Below are positions 23,595 through 30,851 of a stretch of DNA of 64,000 bases, piece by piece. The stretch's first letter is position 1. Every line of letters begins with the position of its first letter. The position numbers and the translations under genes were made by a program. The notes beneath the pieces were generated by a model. The model ran no database searches, was not told the origin of the DNA, and saw nothing but the letters and a program-made list of their open reading frames with translations. This DNA is from Chryseobacterium sp. (GTDB taxonomy: Bacteria > Bacteroidota > Bacteroidia > Flavobacteriales > Weeksellaceae), in NCBI RefSeq assembly GCF_029240215.1, contig NZ_JARBTK010000002.1, positions 124,001 through 188,000 of the forward strand, in the 5' to 3' direction.

Positions 23595-23792
23595 TTAAAA
23601 ACAACCTTGTAAAAACTTACCTGATGGACAATTGCTGCTGTAACCACATCCACCGCAATCATAAAGCCTGTCACAACATCTATACTTTTTTTCAACTGCT
23701 TCACCATCACTTAAGCTTTCTTCAATGCCCAAATTTTTTCCACCAATTAAGTTTTTCAGATCTTTTCTTGAAATTTTTTTTAAATTTTTCAT
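23595..23792 (-). CDS. Cys-rich bacteriocin-like peptide upstream of GLPGLI
   Basis: A 65-residue peptide with leader MKNLKKISRKDLKNLIGG. The core opens with an acidic linker (KNLGIEESLSDGEAVEKK) and ends in a Cys/Gly-rich part (YRCCDRLYDCGGCGYSSNC, then a last Cys), seven cysteines in all. The longer core and the acidic spacer set it apart from the array peptides. Its 5' leader carries copy 2 of the covarying hairpin found in front of the gws precursors, not the 40-nt element of the arrays, which suggests shared control with the gws operon. Confidence 0.83.
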   Translation of the reverse strand: MKNLKKISRKDLKNLIGGKNLGIEESLSDGEAVEKKYRCCDRLYDCGGCGYSSNCPSGKFLQGCF

Positions 23793-23823
23793 TTTGTTAA
23801 TTTAAATTTAGTAATTAATTCTT

Positions 23824-23842
23824 TGTCATACAATCCCTGACA
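23824..23842 (-). promoter_or_regulatory. Covarying 5' leader hairpin, copy 2
   Basis: Stem TGTCA / TGACA around the loop GGGATTGTA (minus strand), 32 bases upstream of the peptide ATG at 23792. The farther upstream block GTATGTG-TA-CAGT-G-CA matches copy 1. A 5-codon reading frame MSGIV also fits the sequence. Confidence 0.6.
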
Positions 23843-23987
23843 TGGGATTTTTTGCTGATCAGCTATAAATATCTATTTTCCTGCACTGTACACATACAAG
23901 AAATAAATAATTATGGTTCAAAACTAAAAATTAAACTTTCAAAAAGACTGAATATTTTTTGCGATTTTTGGTAATTTTATTGCAAAA

Positions 23988-24012
23988 TTTGCGCAAAATT
24001 CGCGTAATTTTG
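23988..24012 (+). promoter_or_regulatory. Promoter and possible operator of the XRE gene
   Basis: TTTGCGCAAA, a perfect 10-bp palindrome at 23988-23997 within a run of TTGC/GCGAAA-like words, lies 7 bases before the -7 box TAATTTTG at 24005-24012. The ATG is at 24028. A palindrome between -33 and -7 is a normal autorepression site for XRE regulators. Confidence 0.5.
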
Positions 24013-24027
24013 TTTAAAACATAATCG

Positions 24028-24399
24028 ATGATTCAGGAAAAACTTAAAAATTTAAGAAAACAAAAAGGGTTATCCCAAGAAAAAATGGCAAAGATATTAT
24101 CTACAGATACTTCTAATTATTCTCGAAAAGAACGGGGAGAAACAAGAATTCACGATGAAGAATGGCAAAAGATCGCCAATGCTTTGGATGTTCCTGTTGA
24201 AGATATTAAAGAAGAAAATTCGTCAGGAATTGTTCACAACGACAACTCTACTTTTAATGATAATTCTGGAAATTATTATAATCAAAATTTTAACATTCCA
24301 AATTCTATTGTAGAAAATCTTCAGGATTATATTTCACTTCTCAAAAAAGAAATTGAAAATCTAAAAGAAGAGAATGCAGCTTTGAAAGCTCAGAAATAA
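24028..24399 (+). CDS. XRE-family regulator with C-terminal coiled coil
   Basis: A 123-residue DNA-binding protein. Residues 1-~65 are a Cro/C1-type HTH (LKNLRKQKGLSQEKMAKILS, SRKERGE). A low-complexity Asn/Ser linker follows (NDNSTFNDNSGNYYNQNF), then a coiled coil (LLKKEIENLKEENAALKAQK) for oligomerisation. It lies alone on the plus strand between minus-strand peptide genes, under a palindromic promoter. It probably regulates itself and perhaps the nearby peptide arrays. A broken paralogue remains at 20031-20273. Confidence 0.87.
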   Translation: MIQEKLKNLRKQKGLSQEKMAKILSTDTSNYSRKERGETRIHDEEWQKIANALDVPVEDIKEENSSGIVHNDNSTFNDNSGNYYNQNFNIPNSIVENLQDYISLLKKEIENLKEENAALKAQK

Positions 24400-24427
24400 A
24401 TTTTATAATCCTACAACAAATACAAAA

Positions 24428-24459
24428 TTGAGAAACGTAATGCTTCTCAACTTTTTTTA
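24428..24459 (+). terminator. Terminator of the XRE gene
   Basis: Stem TTGAGAA / TTCTCAA with a 9-base loop, then C and seven Ts. Confidence 0.8.
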
Positions 24460-24546
24460 ATACACTACGATTTAACTTTATAGTTATTAAAAAACAAATG
24501 TATTTTTATTGACTTGGTTTGCCAGCTTTTGTGAGTTTTTAGGAAC

Positions 24547-24684
24547 CTAGACAGGAGTTAAAACTCTAAGACAATATGGATTTGTTGGACAAGTTCTTTC
24601 TTTACAACATCTTACAATTTGTGGCAATATTCCACCACTAAAAGATTTTAGTTCTTTTCTTGTTAGCTTCTTTAAATTTTTCAT
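24547..24684 (-). CDS. Bacteriocin-like peptide, array gene 5
   Basis: A 45-residue peptide, leader MKNLKKLTRKELKSFSGG, core ILPQIVRCCKERTCPTNPYC then LRVLTPV. It has four cysteines and a net positive core. It is the last of five minus-strand paralogues (25451 to 24547) separated by 17-25 bases, so they should share one mRNA. The core's RCCxxxTCP resembles the Cys blocks of the other arrays only loosely. Confidence 0.78.
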   Translation of the reverse strand: MKNLKKLTRKELKSFSGGILPQIVRCCKERTCPTNPYCLRVLTPV

Positions 24685-24701
24685 AATAAATAATTTAAAA
24701 T

Positions 24702-24893
24702 TTAATCCACATTACAATAGTAAGCGTTTGGTCCTGTTCCACCTGCTCCAGACATTGTTCTACATCCTTTTCCATTATTGTAATCTAATGAACAACAAAA
24801 TCCAGGACCACAATCTGCAGCTGTATCACAGTACTTATAACCACCCTTGATTGTTTTTAAACTTTCTCTTGATAAATTTTTCAAATTTTTCAT
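24702..24893 (-). CDS. Cys-rich bacteriocin-like peptide, array gene 4
   Basis: A 63-residue peptide, leader MKNLKNLSRESLKTIKGG. The core YKYCDTAADCGPGFCCSLDY continues to a third segment with two more cysteines (KGC, YYC). The six-Cys spacing CxxxxxCxxxxCC...C...C resembles knottin-like secreted miniproteins, although no homology is claimed. It is the fourth gene of the five-peptide array and the longest in it. Confidence 0.82.
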   Translation of the reverse strand: MKNLKNLSRESLKTIKGGYKYCDTAADCGPGFCCSLDYNNGKGCRTMSGAGGTGPNAYYCNVD

Positions 24894-24905
24894 AATGATT
24901 TTAAA

Positions 24906-25079
24906 TTAAAAACATACTTCACCAATAAGTTTACAAACACCGTTGCAATTGAAATGAGTATGAGGATTACATGGACAGTTCTCTGCTGGCTTTGTACCCG
25001 TAATATTAGTTGTACAACCTGCAATACCTCCATTTACAGACTTTAATTCTTGTCTTGATAATTTTTTTAGATTTTTCAT
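24906..25079 (-). CDS. Cys-rich bacteriocin-like peptide, array gene 3
   Basis: A 57-residue peptide, leader MKNLKKLSRQELKSVNGG. The core starts IAGCTTNITGTKPAENCPCN, then PHTHFNCNGVCKLIGEVCF, with six cysteines. It is array gene 3, 12 bases upstream of gene 4. Two His residues in the middle (HTH) make metal binding possible but unproven. Confidence 0.82.
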   Translation of the reverse strand: MKNLKKLSRQELKSVNGGIAGCTTNITGTKPAENCPCNPHTHFNCNGVCKLIGEVCF

Positions 25080-25099
25080 ATTTCTCTATTTATTTTATG

Positions 25100-25267
25100 T
25101 TAACATCCACTAGGAAAACTGCCTTCTACCCAAGGTGGGGGACAACTCATACTAGAAGGGGTATTACAACATCTTGCCAATGATGGAGGATAAGTAGTAC
25201 AACATTTGATCATTCCACCACTAATTGATTTTAAATCCTGTTTTGATAATTTTTTCAGATTTTTCAT
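25100..25267 (-). CDS. Cys-rich bacteriocin-like peptide, array gene 2
   Basis: A 55-residue peptide, leader MKNLKKLSKQDLKSISGG. The core MIKCCTTYPPSLARCCNTPS continues to a Pro-rich end (SCPPPWVEGSFPSGC), with six cysteines, two of them in CC pairs. It is array gene 2, 20 bases after gene 3's start region. Pro-Pro pairs and CC doublets recur across the arrays. Confidence 0.82.
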   Translation of the reverse strand: MKNLKKLSKQDLKSISGGMIKCCTTYPPSLARCCNTPSSMSCPPPWVEGSFPSGC

Positions 25268-25292
25268 AACAATTTATTTTTTATGAGTATTA

Positions 25293-25451
25293 TTAGCAAA
25301 ACTGGTTAATAGGAATGCATGTTCCATTAGGACACAATTGCTCTCCTCTTTTACATTTACAAATTGCAGGAGGAAACGGACCACTACAGTCATACCATCC
25401 GCCACTAATTAATTTCAAATTCTCTCTTGATAGTTGTTTTAATTTTTTCAT
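25293..25451 (-). CDS. Cys-rich bacteriocin-like peptide, array gene 1
   Basis: A 52-residue peptide, leader MKKLKQLSRENLKLISGG (second residue pair KK instead of KN). The core WYDCSGPFPPAICKCKRGEQ ends LCPNGTCIPINQFC, with six cysteines. It heads the five-peptide array and follows copy 3 of the conserved 5' leader element by 12 bases. Expression of the whole array probably depends on that leader. Confidence 0.83.
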   Translation of the reverse strand: MKKLKQLSRENLKLISGGWYDCSGPFPPAICKCKRGEQLCPNGTCIPINQFC

Positions 25452-25463
25452 AATAATTGTTTT

Positions 25464-25502
25464 AATTTTTCCTACTCTCTCTAAGCTTTTCGGATTTCGC
25501 TT
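25464..25502 (-). promoter_or_regulatory. Conserved 5' leader element, copy 3
   Basis: Minus strand: AAGCGAAATCCGAAAAGCTT, then AGAG, AGAGTAGG and AAAAATT. It is nearly identical to copy 2 apart from the linker. It heads the five-peptide array. Confidence 0.7.
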
Positions 25503-25616
25503 GTAACCATTATTACGGATGTGAATTATTTTTAAAAATGATTTATATAGATTGGCATTTGTATGTTTTTTGAATAATAAATCCTCACGGAATTAGTATG
25601 CGGTTGATCATTAACT

Positions 25617-25997
25617 TTATATTCTAACAAATAATTTAGTCACAATTGCAGATGGTGATACTGCCTCCACTTTAATTAAATAGTTTCCAGGAGCCAAATT
25701 AGACACATCAATAGAATAAGAATTTGTTGGAGAAATTTGCTGAGTTTTTTTTAAGTTCCCTGATAAATCATAAATGGTGTACTTGGTAAACTGCACTTCT
25801 GCTGGCATTAAATAGATATTTAAATCATTTTTTGCCGATTGATTAATCATTATCCCAAAAGGATCAGTTCCGCTTCCTTGTCCACTGGAACTCTTCACCT
25901 TCGTACCATCACCATCTAAAGTAGATATTGATGTCGCACTAATCTGCCCAAAATATAGTGAGCATCCGAATAAAAAAAATATTAAAGTTTTTAGCAT
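25617..25997 (-). CDS. Short secreted protein, mostly a type IX sorting domain
   Basis: A 126-residue protein with a signal peptide (MLKTLIFFLFGCSLYFGQ), ~25 residues of Ser/Gly/Asp-rich spacer, and then a type A C-terminal sorting domain (YTIYDLSGNLKKTQQIS, VSNLAPGNYLIKVE, TKLFVRI). The sorting domain sends cargo to the type IX secretion system. Nearly no cargo is present, which is unusual. It is divergent from the TPR sensor kinase 78 bases away and may be controlled by it. It could be a decoy, a small adhesin or a remnant of a longer protein. Confidence 0.75.
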   Translation of the reverse strand: MLKTLIFFLFGCSLYFGQISATSISTLDGDGTKVKSSSGQGSGTDPFGIMINQSAKNDLNIYLMPAEVQFTKYTIYDLSGNLKKTQQISPTNSYSIDVSNLAPGNYLIKVEAVSPSAIVTKLFVRI

Positions 25998-26075
25998 AAT
26001 TATATGGTTTTATTCAACAAAAGTATTATTAATACATATTGCACACTATCCCATAAATATGGTATATTTACTTCT

Positions 26076-27974
26076 ATGATGAAATATTTTATATTGCTCT
26101 GTCTGTTCAGTAGTATTTTTTTTATGGGCCAGAAGAAAGATCCGGAGATTGAAAAAATGCTTGTAAAATACAGAAGTAATCTAAACGAAAATTTAGATTC
26201 TTCCATCTATTATATTAACAAAATTAAAATTATCAGTAAAAAAAAAGGAGATAATTTTTACTTATCAAAGGGATATTATGGATTAGGATATTGTTTTTAT
26301 CAAAAGGGAGATATAAAGAAAGCTCAAAATTATATTAATACATCTATCCCCATTGCCTACAAATCAAATAATTTTCAAACGCTTGCTCTAGCTTACAATC
26401 AATTAGGCTTGATAAAAAATAACGAGAGTAATTATCAGGTTGCAATACAATTATTCCTGAAATCATTAAAAATATCCGAAAAAAATGGACTTAATGAAAA
26501 AAGCATCACTTTAAAAAATTTAGGAAACCTATTTTTATCCCAAAACGATACCGTTCAAGCCATTAAATATTATACGGAAGATTATCAATTTACGAAAGAC
26601 CGAGAATTGATCGCCGATCATTTCGGAAGCTGTAATAATCTAGCGATAATTGAGAGAAAGAAAAATCCTGATTTGGCTTTACAACATTTCAATACCGCTC
26701 TTTCAATTGCCAAACAACTTAATAATAAAAGATGGCAGTATGATGTTCATATTAACTTATCAATTCTTTATATGAGTGATAATCAATATAAGAACTTTAA
26801 TAAAACTTTATTCCATCTTGATGCTGCAAAAAAACTGATCGAAGATATTGGTGATTCAAATCTGTACTTTTTATATTATTATAACTGTGGAGGATATTAT
26901 TATAAAAAAGGTCAATATTCCGACGCTATCGATTATTATTTTAAAGCTGAGAAGATTGCCCAAAATTCTTCTATTCCTTTAGACTATAAAATCTCTCTGA
27001 TGGATGATCTGAATACCGTTCTTGAAAAAAACGGAGATTATAAGAAAGCTTACCAATACCAGAAAATTTATCACAAGCTCAATGACAGCATTTTCAGTGT
27101 AGAAAAAGCCAAAAACATCAACGAAATTATCACCAAATACGAAGTTGATAAAAAAAACAATCAGATTCTATTACTCAATCAGCAGAAAGAATTTCAGGAG
27201 AAGAAAAGCAAATTAGTATTGGTTAGTTCTCTTTTATTGATATTGATATTGATCGGAATCTTGTATTTTGTTTATAAAAAGTCACAGTTTCAGAAAAAGC
27301 TGAGACATCAGGAAAACATCAATCATGAGCAGGAAAAAGAAAAATTATTACAGGAACAGGAAATCAAAGAAATGAATGCCCTTATAAAAGGAACAGATTC
27401 TGAACGAAACAGAATTGCCAAAGATCTGCACGATGGGATTGCGGGAGATTTGGCAGGGATAAAACTTTTATTAGCTAAAGAAAACTTAGATCTTAACAAT
27501 AAAAATCTAGAAAAAATTCAGGACAATCTTTCTGATGTATTTCAGGAAATAAGACAAATCTCGCATAATCTGAGCATTAATAATCTTAAAGATAAAAATC
27601 TTAAAAATCTTCTATCAGATTTAGAAGCTAATTACCGGAAAAGAAATGAATTCAATTTTGATGTTCATATTTATCCGGAAGATGCTCTTGATGATTTAAG
27701 TGAAATAAAAAAAATAAATATCTATCGGGTTTTACAGGAGTTGCTCAATAATATTTCCAAACATGCTAAGGCGACTGAGGTAGAATTATCTGTTAACAGA
27801 CATCTTGATGACATTAATTTTATTATCACTGATAATGGAATAGGGTTTTCTATCGATGAAAAAGGAATAGGATTAAAGAATATTCAGGAAAGATTAGAAA
27901 TCATATCCGGAGTAATTAATATACATTCTGACAAAACTAAAGGAACTTCCGTAATTATTGAACTGAAATCATGA
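26076..27974 (+). CDS. TPR sensor histidine kinase (NarL/LytS-like, HisKA_3)
   Basis: A 632-residue kinase from the ATG at 26076; the upstream ATG at 26004 gives a non-secretory extension. A signal peptide (MMKYFILLCLFSSIFFMGQ) and ~350 residues of TPRs face the periplasm. A membrane helix follows (LVLVSSLLLILILIGILYFV), then a HisKA_3 phosphoacceptor box (RIAKDLHDGIAGDL) and the ATPase (NIYRVLQELLNNISKHAKA, DNGIGF, GIGLKNI). The stop overlaps the response regulator start by 4 bases (ATGA). TATATTTA lies close upstream, so the mRNA may have a very short leader. It probably senses a peptide or envelope cue near the peptide arrays. Confidence 0.92.
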   Translation: MMKYFILLCLFSSIFFMGQKKDPEIEKMLVKYRSNLNENLDSSIYYINKIKIISKKKGDNFYLSKGYYGLGYCFYQKGDIKKAQNYINTSIPIAYKSNNFQTLALAYNQLGLIKNNESNYQVAIQLFLKSLKISEKNGLNEKSITLKNLGNLFLSQNDTVQAIKYYTEDYQFTKDRELIADHFGSCNNLAIIERKKNPDLALQHFNTALSIAKQLNNKRWQYDVHINLSILYMSDNQYKNFNKTLFHLDAAKKLIEDIGDSNLYFLYYYNCGGYYYKKGQYSDAIDYYFKAEKIAQNSSIPLDYKISLMDDLNTVLEKNGDYKKAYQYQKIYHKLNDSIFSVEKAKNINEIITKYEVDKKNNQILLLNQQKEFQEKKSKLVLVSSLLLILILIGILYFVYKKSQFQKKLRHQENINHEQEKEKLLQEQEIKEMNALIKGTDSERNRIAKDLHDGIAGDLAGIKLLLAKENLDLNNKNLEKIQDNLSDVFQEIRQISHNLSINNLKDKNLKNLLSDLEANYRKRNEFNFDVHIYPEDALDDLSEIKKINIYRVLQELLNNISKHAKATEVELSVNRHLDDINFIITDNGIGFSIDEKGIGLKNIQERLEIISGVINIHSDKTKGTSVIIELKS

Positions 27975-28579
27975 AAAATACAATAAAAATTGCGATTATA
28001 GATGACCATCTCCTTTTTTTGAAGGGTCTTAGAATGCTTTTAGAACAAGATGGAGATTTTGAAATAGTACATGCTTATGACAATTATTCTGATTTGCTAA
28101 AAAATATAAAACTACAGGAGCCGGATATATTAATTACAGACATATCAATGCCCGAAATCAATGGGATTGAACTTTCTAAAATGGTGCGTCAGATTTATCC
28201 TTCCGTAAAAATAATGGTCATGAGTTCTTATTCTAACATGATGTCACCTACAGATGTCGATGGTTATTTGCTTAAAGATACAGAGTCTGAAGTACTGATT
28301 GAAAGCATCAAAAAAATAGTATGGAATAACGATAAAGTATTTCACAAAGACTTACAAACAGTAAAATTTGATTTTAATAAAAGTATCGTAAGCAAAAGGG
28401 AAAAAGAAATTATTGATTTTATCAGTAAAGGCTTTACCACTGACGAAATTGCAGAAAAACTCTGCATCAGCAAACATACCGTTGAAACACACCGTAAAAA
28501 TATTTTTAATAAACTTCATGTAAATAATATTGCGGCTCTCGTAAAAACATCAATTATGTTGGGACTAATTGACGTTTAG
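27971..28579 (+). CDS. NarL/FixJ-type response regulator
   Basis: A 202-residue response regulator. The receiver domain (~1-120) has the acidic pocket IDDH and phosphoacceptor LITDIS, with a conserved Lys in YLLKD. The C-terminal LuxR HTH (~138-200) has REKEIIDFISKGFTTDEIAE and HTVETHRKNIFNKL. It is the partner of the kinase encoded with the 4-base overlap. Targets are probably local, with the peptide at 28684 next in line. Confidence 0.92.
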   Translation: MKNTIKIAIIDDHLLFLKGLRMLLEQDGDFEIVHAYDNYSDLLKNIKLQEPDILITDISMPEINGIELSKMVRQIYPSVKIMVMSSYSNMMSPTDVDGYLLKDTESEVLIESIKKIVWNNDKVFHKDLQTVKFDFNKSIVSKREKEIIDFISKGFTTDEIAEKLCISKHTVETHRKNIFNKLHVNNIAALVKTSIMLGLIDV

Positions 28580-28683
28580 CAGAACTTTAATAAGTTGGGG
28601 TATTGATATTCAAAAAAAATAAAAGCAACATAAAAAAATTTTAATTATCTTTACTAAACCATCAAAATTTAAAACAAAACTTT

Positions 28684-28848
28684 ATGAAAAATCTAAAAAA
28701 ACTCAGCAAAAACCAGTTAAAATCAATTTCCGGAGCAGGAGGAATCAAAGATCTTCCTGAACCAGACTTCTGTATGTATTACTGTAATGGTGTTGTCATC
28801 TGTGCAACCTGCAGCAAAGATTTCAAATGTCCGGATGATTCTATGTAA
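28684..28848 (+). CDS. Cys-rich bacteriocin-like peptide, GA leader
   Basis: A 54-residue peptide, leader MKNLKKLSKNQLKSISGAGG, core IKDLPEPDFCMYYCNGVVIC then ATCSKDFKCPDDSM, with five cysteines. The leader has Gly-Ala-Gly-Gly, so a C39 cut could fall after GA or GG. It stands alone on the plus strand after the response regulator and is followed by a terminator. TATCTTTA upstream is a weak -7 candidate. It lacks both leader elements seen in front of the other peptides. Confidence 0.82.
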   Translation: MKNLKKLSKNQLKSISGAGGIKDLPEPDFCMYYCNGVVICATCSKDFKCPDDSM

Positions 28849-28870
28849 AGAAATTGTCAAAAATGACAGA

Positions 28871-28898
28871 AAACCGTTCCTGATTGGAGCGGTTTTTT
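28871..28898. terminator. Terminator after the peptide
   Basis: Stem AAACCGTTCC / GGAGCGGTTT (one mismatch) with a TGATT loop and a T run. It lies between convergent genes and can serve both. Confidence 0.85.
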
Positions 28899-28902
28899 AT
28901 TT

Positions 28903-29946
28903 TTAAAACAACCTCAACTGCTGTTCCCTCGTTCCGGTGAACCCATCGGTAGAAAGCTTGGGAAATTCTTTACCTTCGAAATATTTCTTCCTTCCTATTT
29001 TAAAAGTATTGTGAATCATTTCTGCTATATTCCCTTCCCCTTTCTGTCTGTCAAAATATCTTTTATCACCCAATTTTCCGCCACGCATCGATTTGATTAA
29101 ATTTAAAACTTTCTGTGCCCTGTCCGGAAAACTTGATTCGATCCATTTCACAAAAACCGGTTCGACCGTATCATTCAGTCTCACCAAAGTATAACCAAAG
29201 CTCTGAGCTCCGGCTTCAGAAATAGCTTTTAAGATACCTAAAGGCTCATCACTATTCAGTCCGGGAATAATCGGAGCAACCATAACGTTGACGGGGATTT
29301 TATTTTCAGACAGAATTTCCACCGCCTTCAGTTTATTCTTGGAAGAGCTCGTTCTCGGTTCCATCTTTCTGCGCAGATCTTCATTGATTGTCGGAATACT
29401 TAAAGAAACCGAAACCAAATTCTGTTCTGCCATAGGTTTTAAAATATCTAAATCTCTCAACACCAAAGCATTTTTTGTCAGAACATTGACAGGATGTCTG
29501 TAATCAAGACAAATTTGCAGCAGTTGTCTCGTAATTTCAAATTGTCTTTCGGCAGGTTGATAACAATCTGTGTTTCCTGAGAGTAAAATAGGTTCGGGTT
29601 TGTAACCTCTTTTTCTGAAAAATTTCTCCAATAATTCAGGAGCATTTTTCTTAACCATAATTTTTCTTTCAAAGTCAATTCCTGCACTGTATCCCCAATA
29701 TTCGTGTGTAGGTCTGGCAAAGCAATAGGAACATCCGTGCTCACAACCCTGATAAGGATTCATAGAATATTCCATCGGCAAATCTTCACTTTTTACCTGA
29801 TTGACAATGGTTTTAGGAAAAACTTCGGTGAATGTGGTTTTTACAGTTTCAAAATCTTCATCTTCAGGCTCAAAGGTGAATCTGTCGAAACGGTTGATGA
29901 CATTTCGCTGAGCTCCCTGGCCTTTTATGATATTTTCGTTCTGCAT
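28903..29946 (-). CDS. PA0069-family radical SAM protein
   Basis: A 347-residue radical SAM enzyme of the PA0069 family, related to spore photoproduct lyase-like proteins. The iron-sulfur site is Cys68-x3-Cys72-x2-Cys75 (QGCEHGCSYCFARPTHEY). GNTDCYQPAE and the C-terminal GYTLVRLNDTVEPVF block are family features. It cleaves S-adenosylmethionine to start radical chemistry; the substrate is unknown. It stands at the edge of the peptide region, but the family is widespread and core, so a RiPP role is not inferred. Confidence 0.9.
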   Translation of the reverse strand: MQNENIIKGQGAQRNVINRFDRFTFEPEDEDFETVKTTFTEVFPKTIVNQVKSEDLPMEYSMNPYQGCEHGCSYCFARPTHEYWGYSAGIDFERKIMVKKNAPELLEKFFRKRGYKPEPILLSGNTDCYQPAERQFEITRQLLQICLDYRHPVNVLTKNALVLRDLDILKPMAEQNLVSVSLSIPTINEDLRRKMEPRTSSSKNKLKAVEILSENKIPVNVMVAPIIPGLNSDEPLGILKAISEAGAQSFGYTLVRLNDTVEPVFVKWIESSFPDRAQKVLNLIKSMRGGKLGDKRYFDRQKGEGNIAEMIHNTFKIGRKKYFEGKEFPKLSTDGFTGTREQQLRLF

Positions 29947-30010
29947 TTATAATGTAAAATTATAACGGTTTGTTTTTAAAATAATGAGTTTTAACACTAA
30001 AGTTTTCCAC

Positions 30011-30044
30011 AAAAAAAATCCGTCATCAAAATATGATGCCGGAC
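30011..30044 (-). terminator. Terminator of the small membrane-protein gene
   Basis: Minus-strand stem TCCGGCATCA / TGATGACGGA (one bulge) with a short A/T loop, followed by TTTTTTTT. Confidence 0.8.
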
Positions 30045-30078
30045 TTTCTTAAATATTTATTTCTTTTACTACTTCTTA

Positions 30079-30270
30079 TTATTTGAAAGCATAGAATTCT
30101 ATACCATGATCGTCGTCGTCATATTTTTTATCAAAATGTCTGTGATGATCAGAATAATAATCAGTATATTTTTTATGTTTTTTACTTAATATTTTTTTTA
30201 CGCTTAAAAAGCTAAGCACTGCCAAAAGACCTACTCCTCCTGCCAGTAAAACTCCTACTTCTTTTTTCAT
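30079..30270 (-). CDS. Small single-helix membrane protein with His/Asp-rich tail
   Basis: A 63-residue protein. Residues 5-24 form a hydrophobic helix (VGVLLAGGVGLLAVLSFLSV), followed by a basic stretch (KKILSKKHKKYTDYY). The tail is rich in His, Asp and Lys (SDHHRHFDKKYDDDDHGIEF), suggesting metal or polyanion contact. No family is recognised. Own transcription unit with a clear terminator. YtxH-like envelope proteins have similar layouts, but the sequence match is not established. Confidence 0.65.
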   Translation of the reverse strand: MKKEVGVLLAGGVGLLAVLSFLSVKKILSKKHKKYTDYYSDHHRHFDKKYDDDDHGIEFYAFK

Positions 30271-30448
30271 ATTTAGTACAATTTTGTAAATAGATTAAGC
30301 AAATAGTATACCTTTTTTTATTCGTCTCATGATAATTTTTGTTAATCTCAATATCAATTTTTGAGTCGAAATATCCTTATACTCATAAAATTGTGGTTTG
30401 AAAATTGTAGTAATTTAAAACAGAAACAAATCAAAAAAAGATAATATT

Positions 30449-30799
30449 ATGGAAAACCCAGACAACATTGACAGAATGACCACTTTAAGTCAGGTAATGG
30501 AAAGACTCAGAGAAAGGGGCATTCACAGAGAATTCAGAATGAACGAAGCTTGCGAAATGAAATATGAAGATTCAGAAAAAAACTATAAGCCCGATGAATT
30601 GACAATTTTAAAAACTTATCGATTTGAAGGAGACAGCAATCCGGATGACAGCGCAGTACTTTATCTTGTAGAAGACAACTCCGGAAACAAAGGCATTATC
30701 ATCGATTCTTATGGTGCAGACAGCAATTATCCCGGTCACGAATTTGATACTTTTCTAAGAGATATTCCTATTAACGAGAGTGATGAGTATGATTTTTAA
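30449..30799 (+). CDS. Conserved small acidic protein
   Basis: A 116-residue soluble acidic protein. It has the pattern of a small Bacteroidota family often mislabelled as phosphoribosylpyrophosphate synthetase: TLSQVMERLRERGI near the start, then PDELTILKTYRFEGDSNPDD, then GIIIDSYGADSN. No catalytic motif is visible and I give no function. It is convergent with the AsmA-like gene and monocistronic. Confidence 0.7.
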   Translation: MENPDNIDRMTTLSQVMERLRERGIHREFRMNEACEMKYEDSEKNYKPDELTILKTYRFEGDSNPDDSAVLYLVEDNSGNKGIIIDSYGADSNYPGHEFDTFLRDIPINESDEYDF

Positions 30800-30824
30800 T
30801 TAAATAATTCTCAAAAAAATATAA

Positions 30825-30851
30825 AAATCCGAAACTTACTGAGTCTCGGTT
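30825..30851 (-). terminator. Terminator at the end of the AsmA-like gene
   Basis: Minus-strand stem CCGAGAC / GTTTCGG with loop TCAGTAA, then ATTTTTAT; the stem starts inside the last codons of the gene. Confidence 0.65.

Noticed and set aside
24547..25451. Regularly spaced repeats that could look like a CRISPR-like array
   Set aside because: The repeated units are start regions encoding the MKNLKKLSR leader of five coding peptides, with diverged cores and coding-frame spacing; no cas genes.
26004..26075. Earlier ATG start for the TPR kinase
   Set aside because: It would bury the signal peptide behind 24 residues and lies in the short divergent promoter region.
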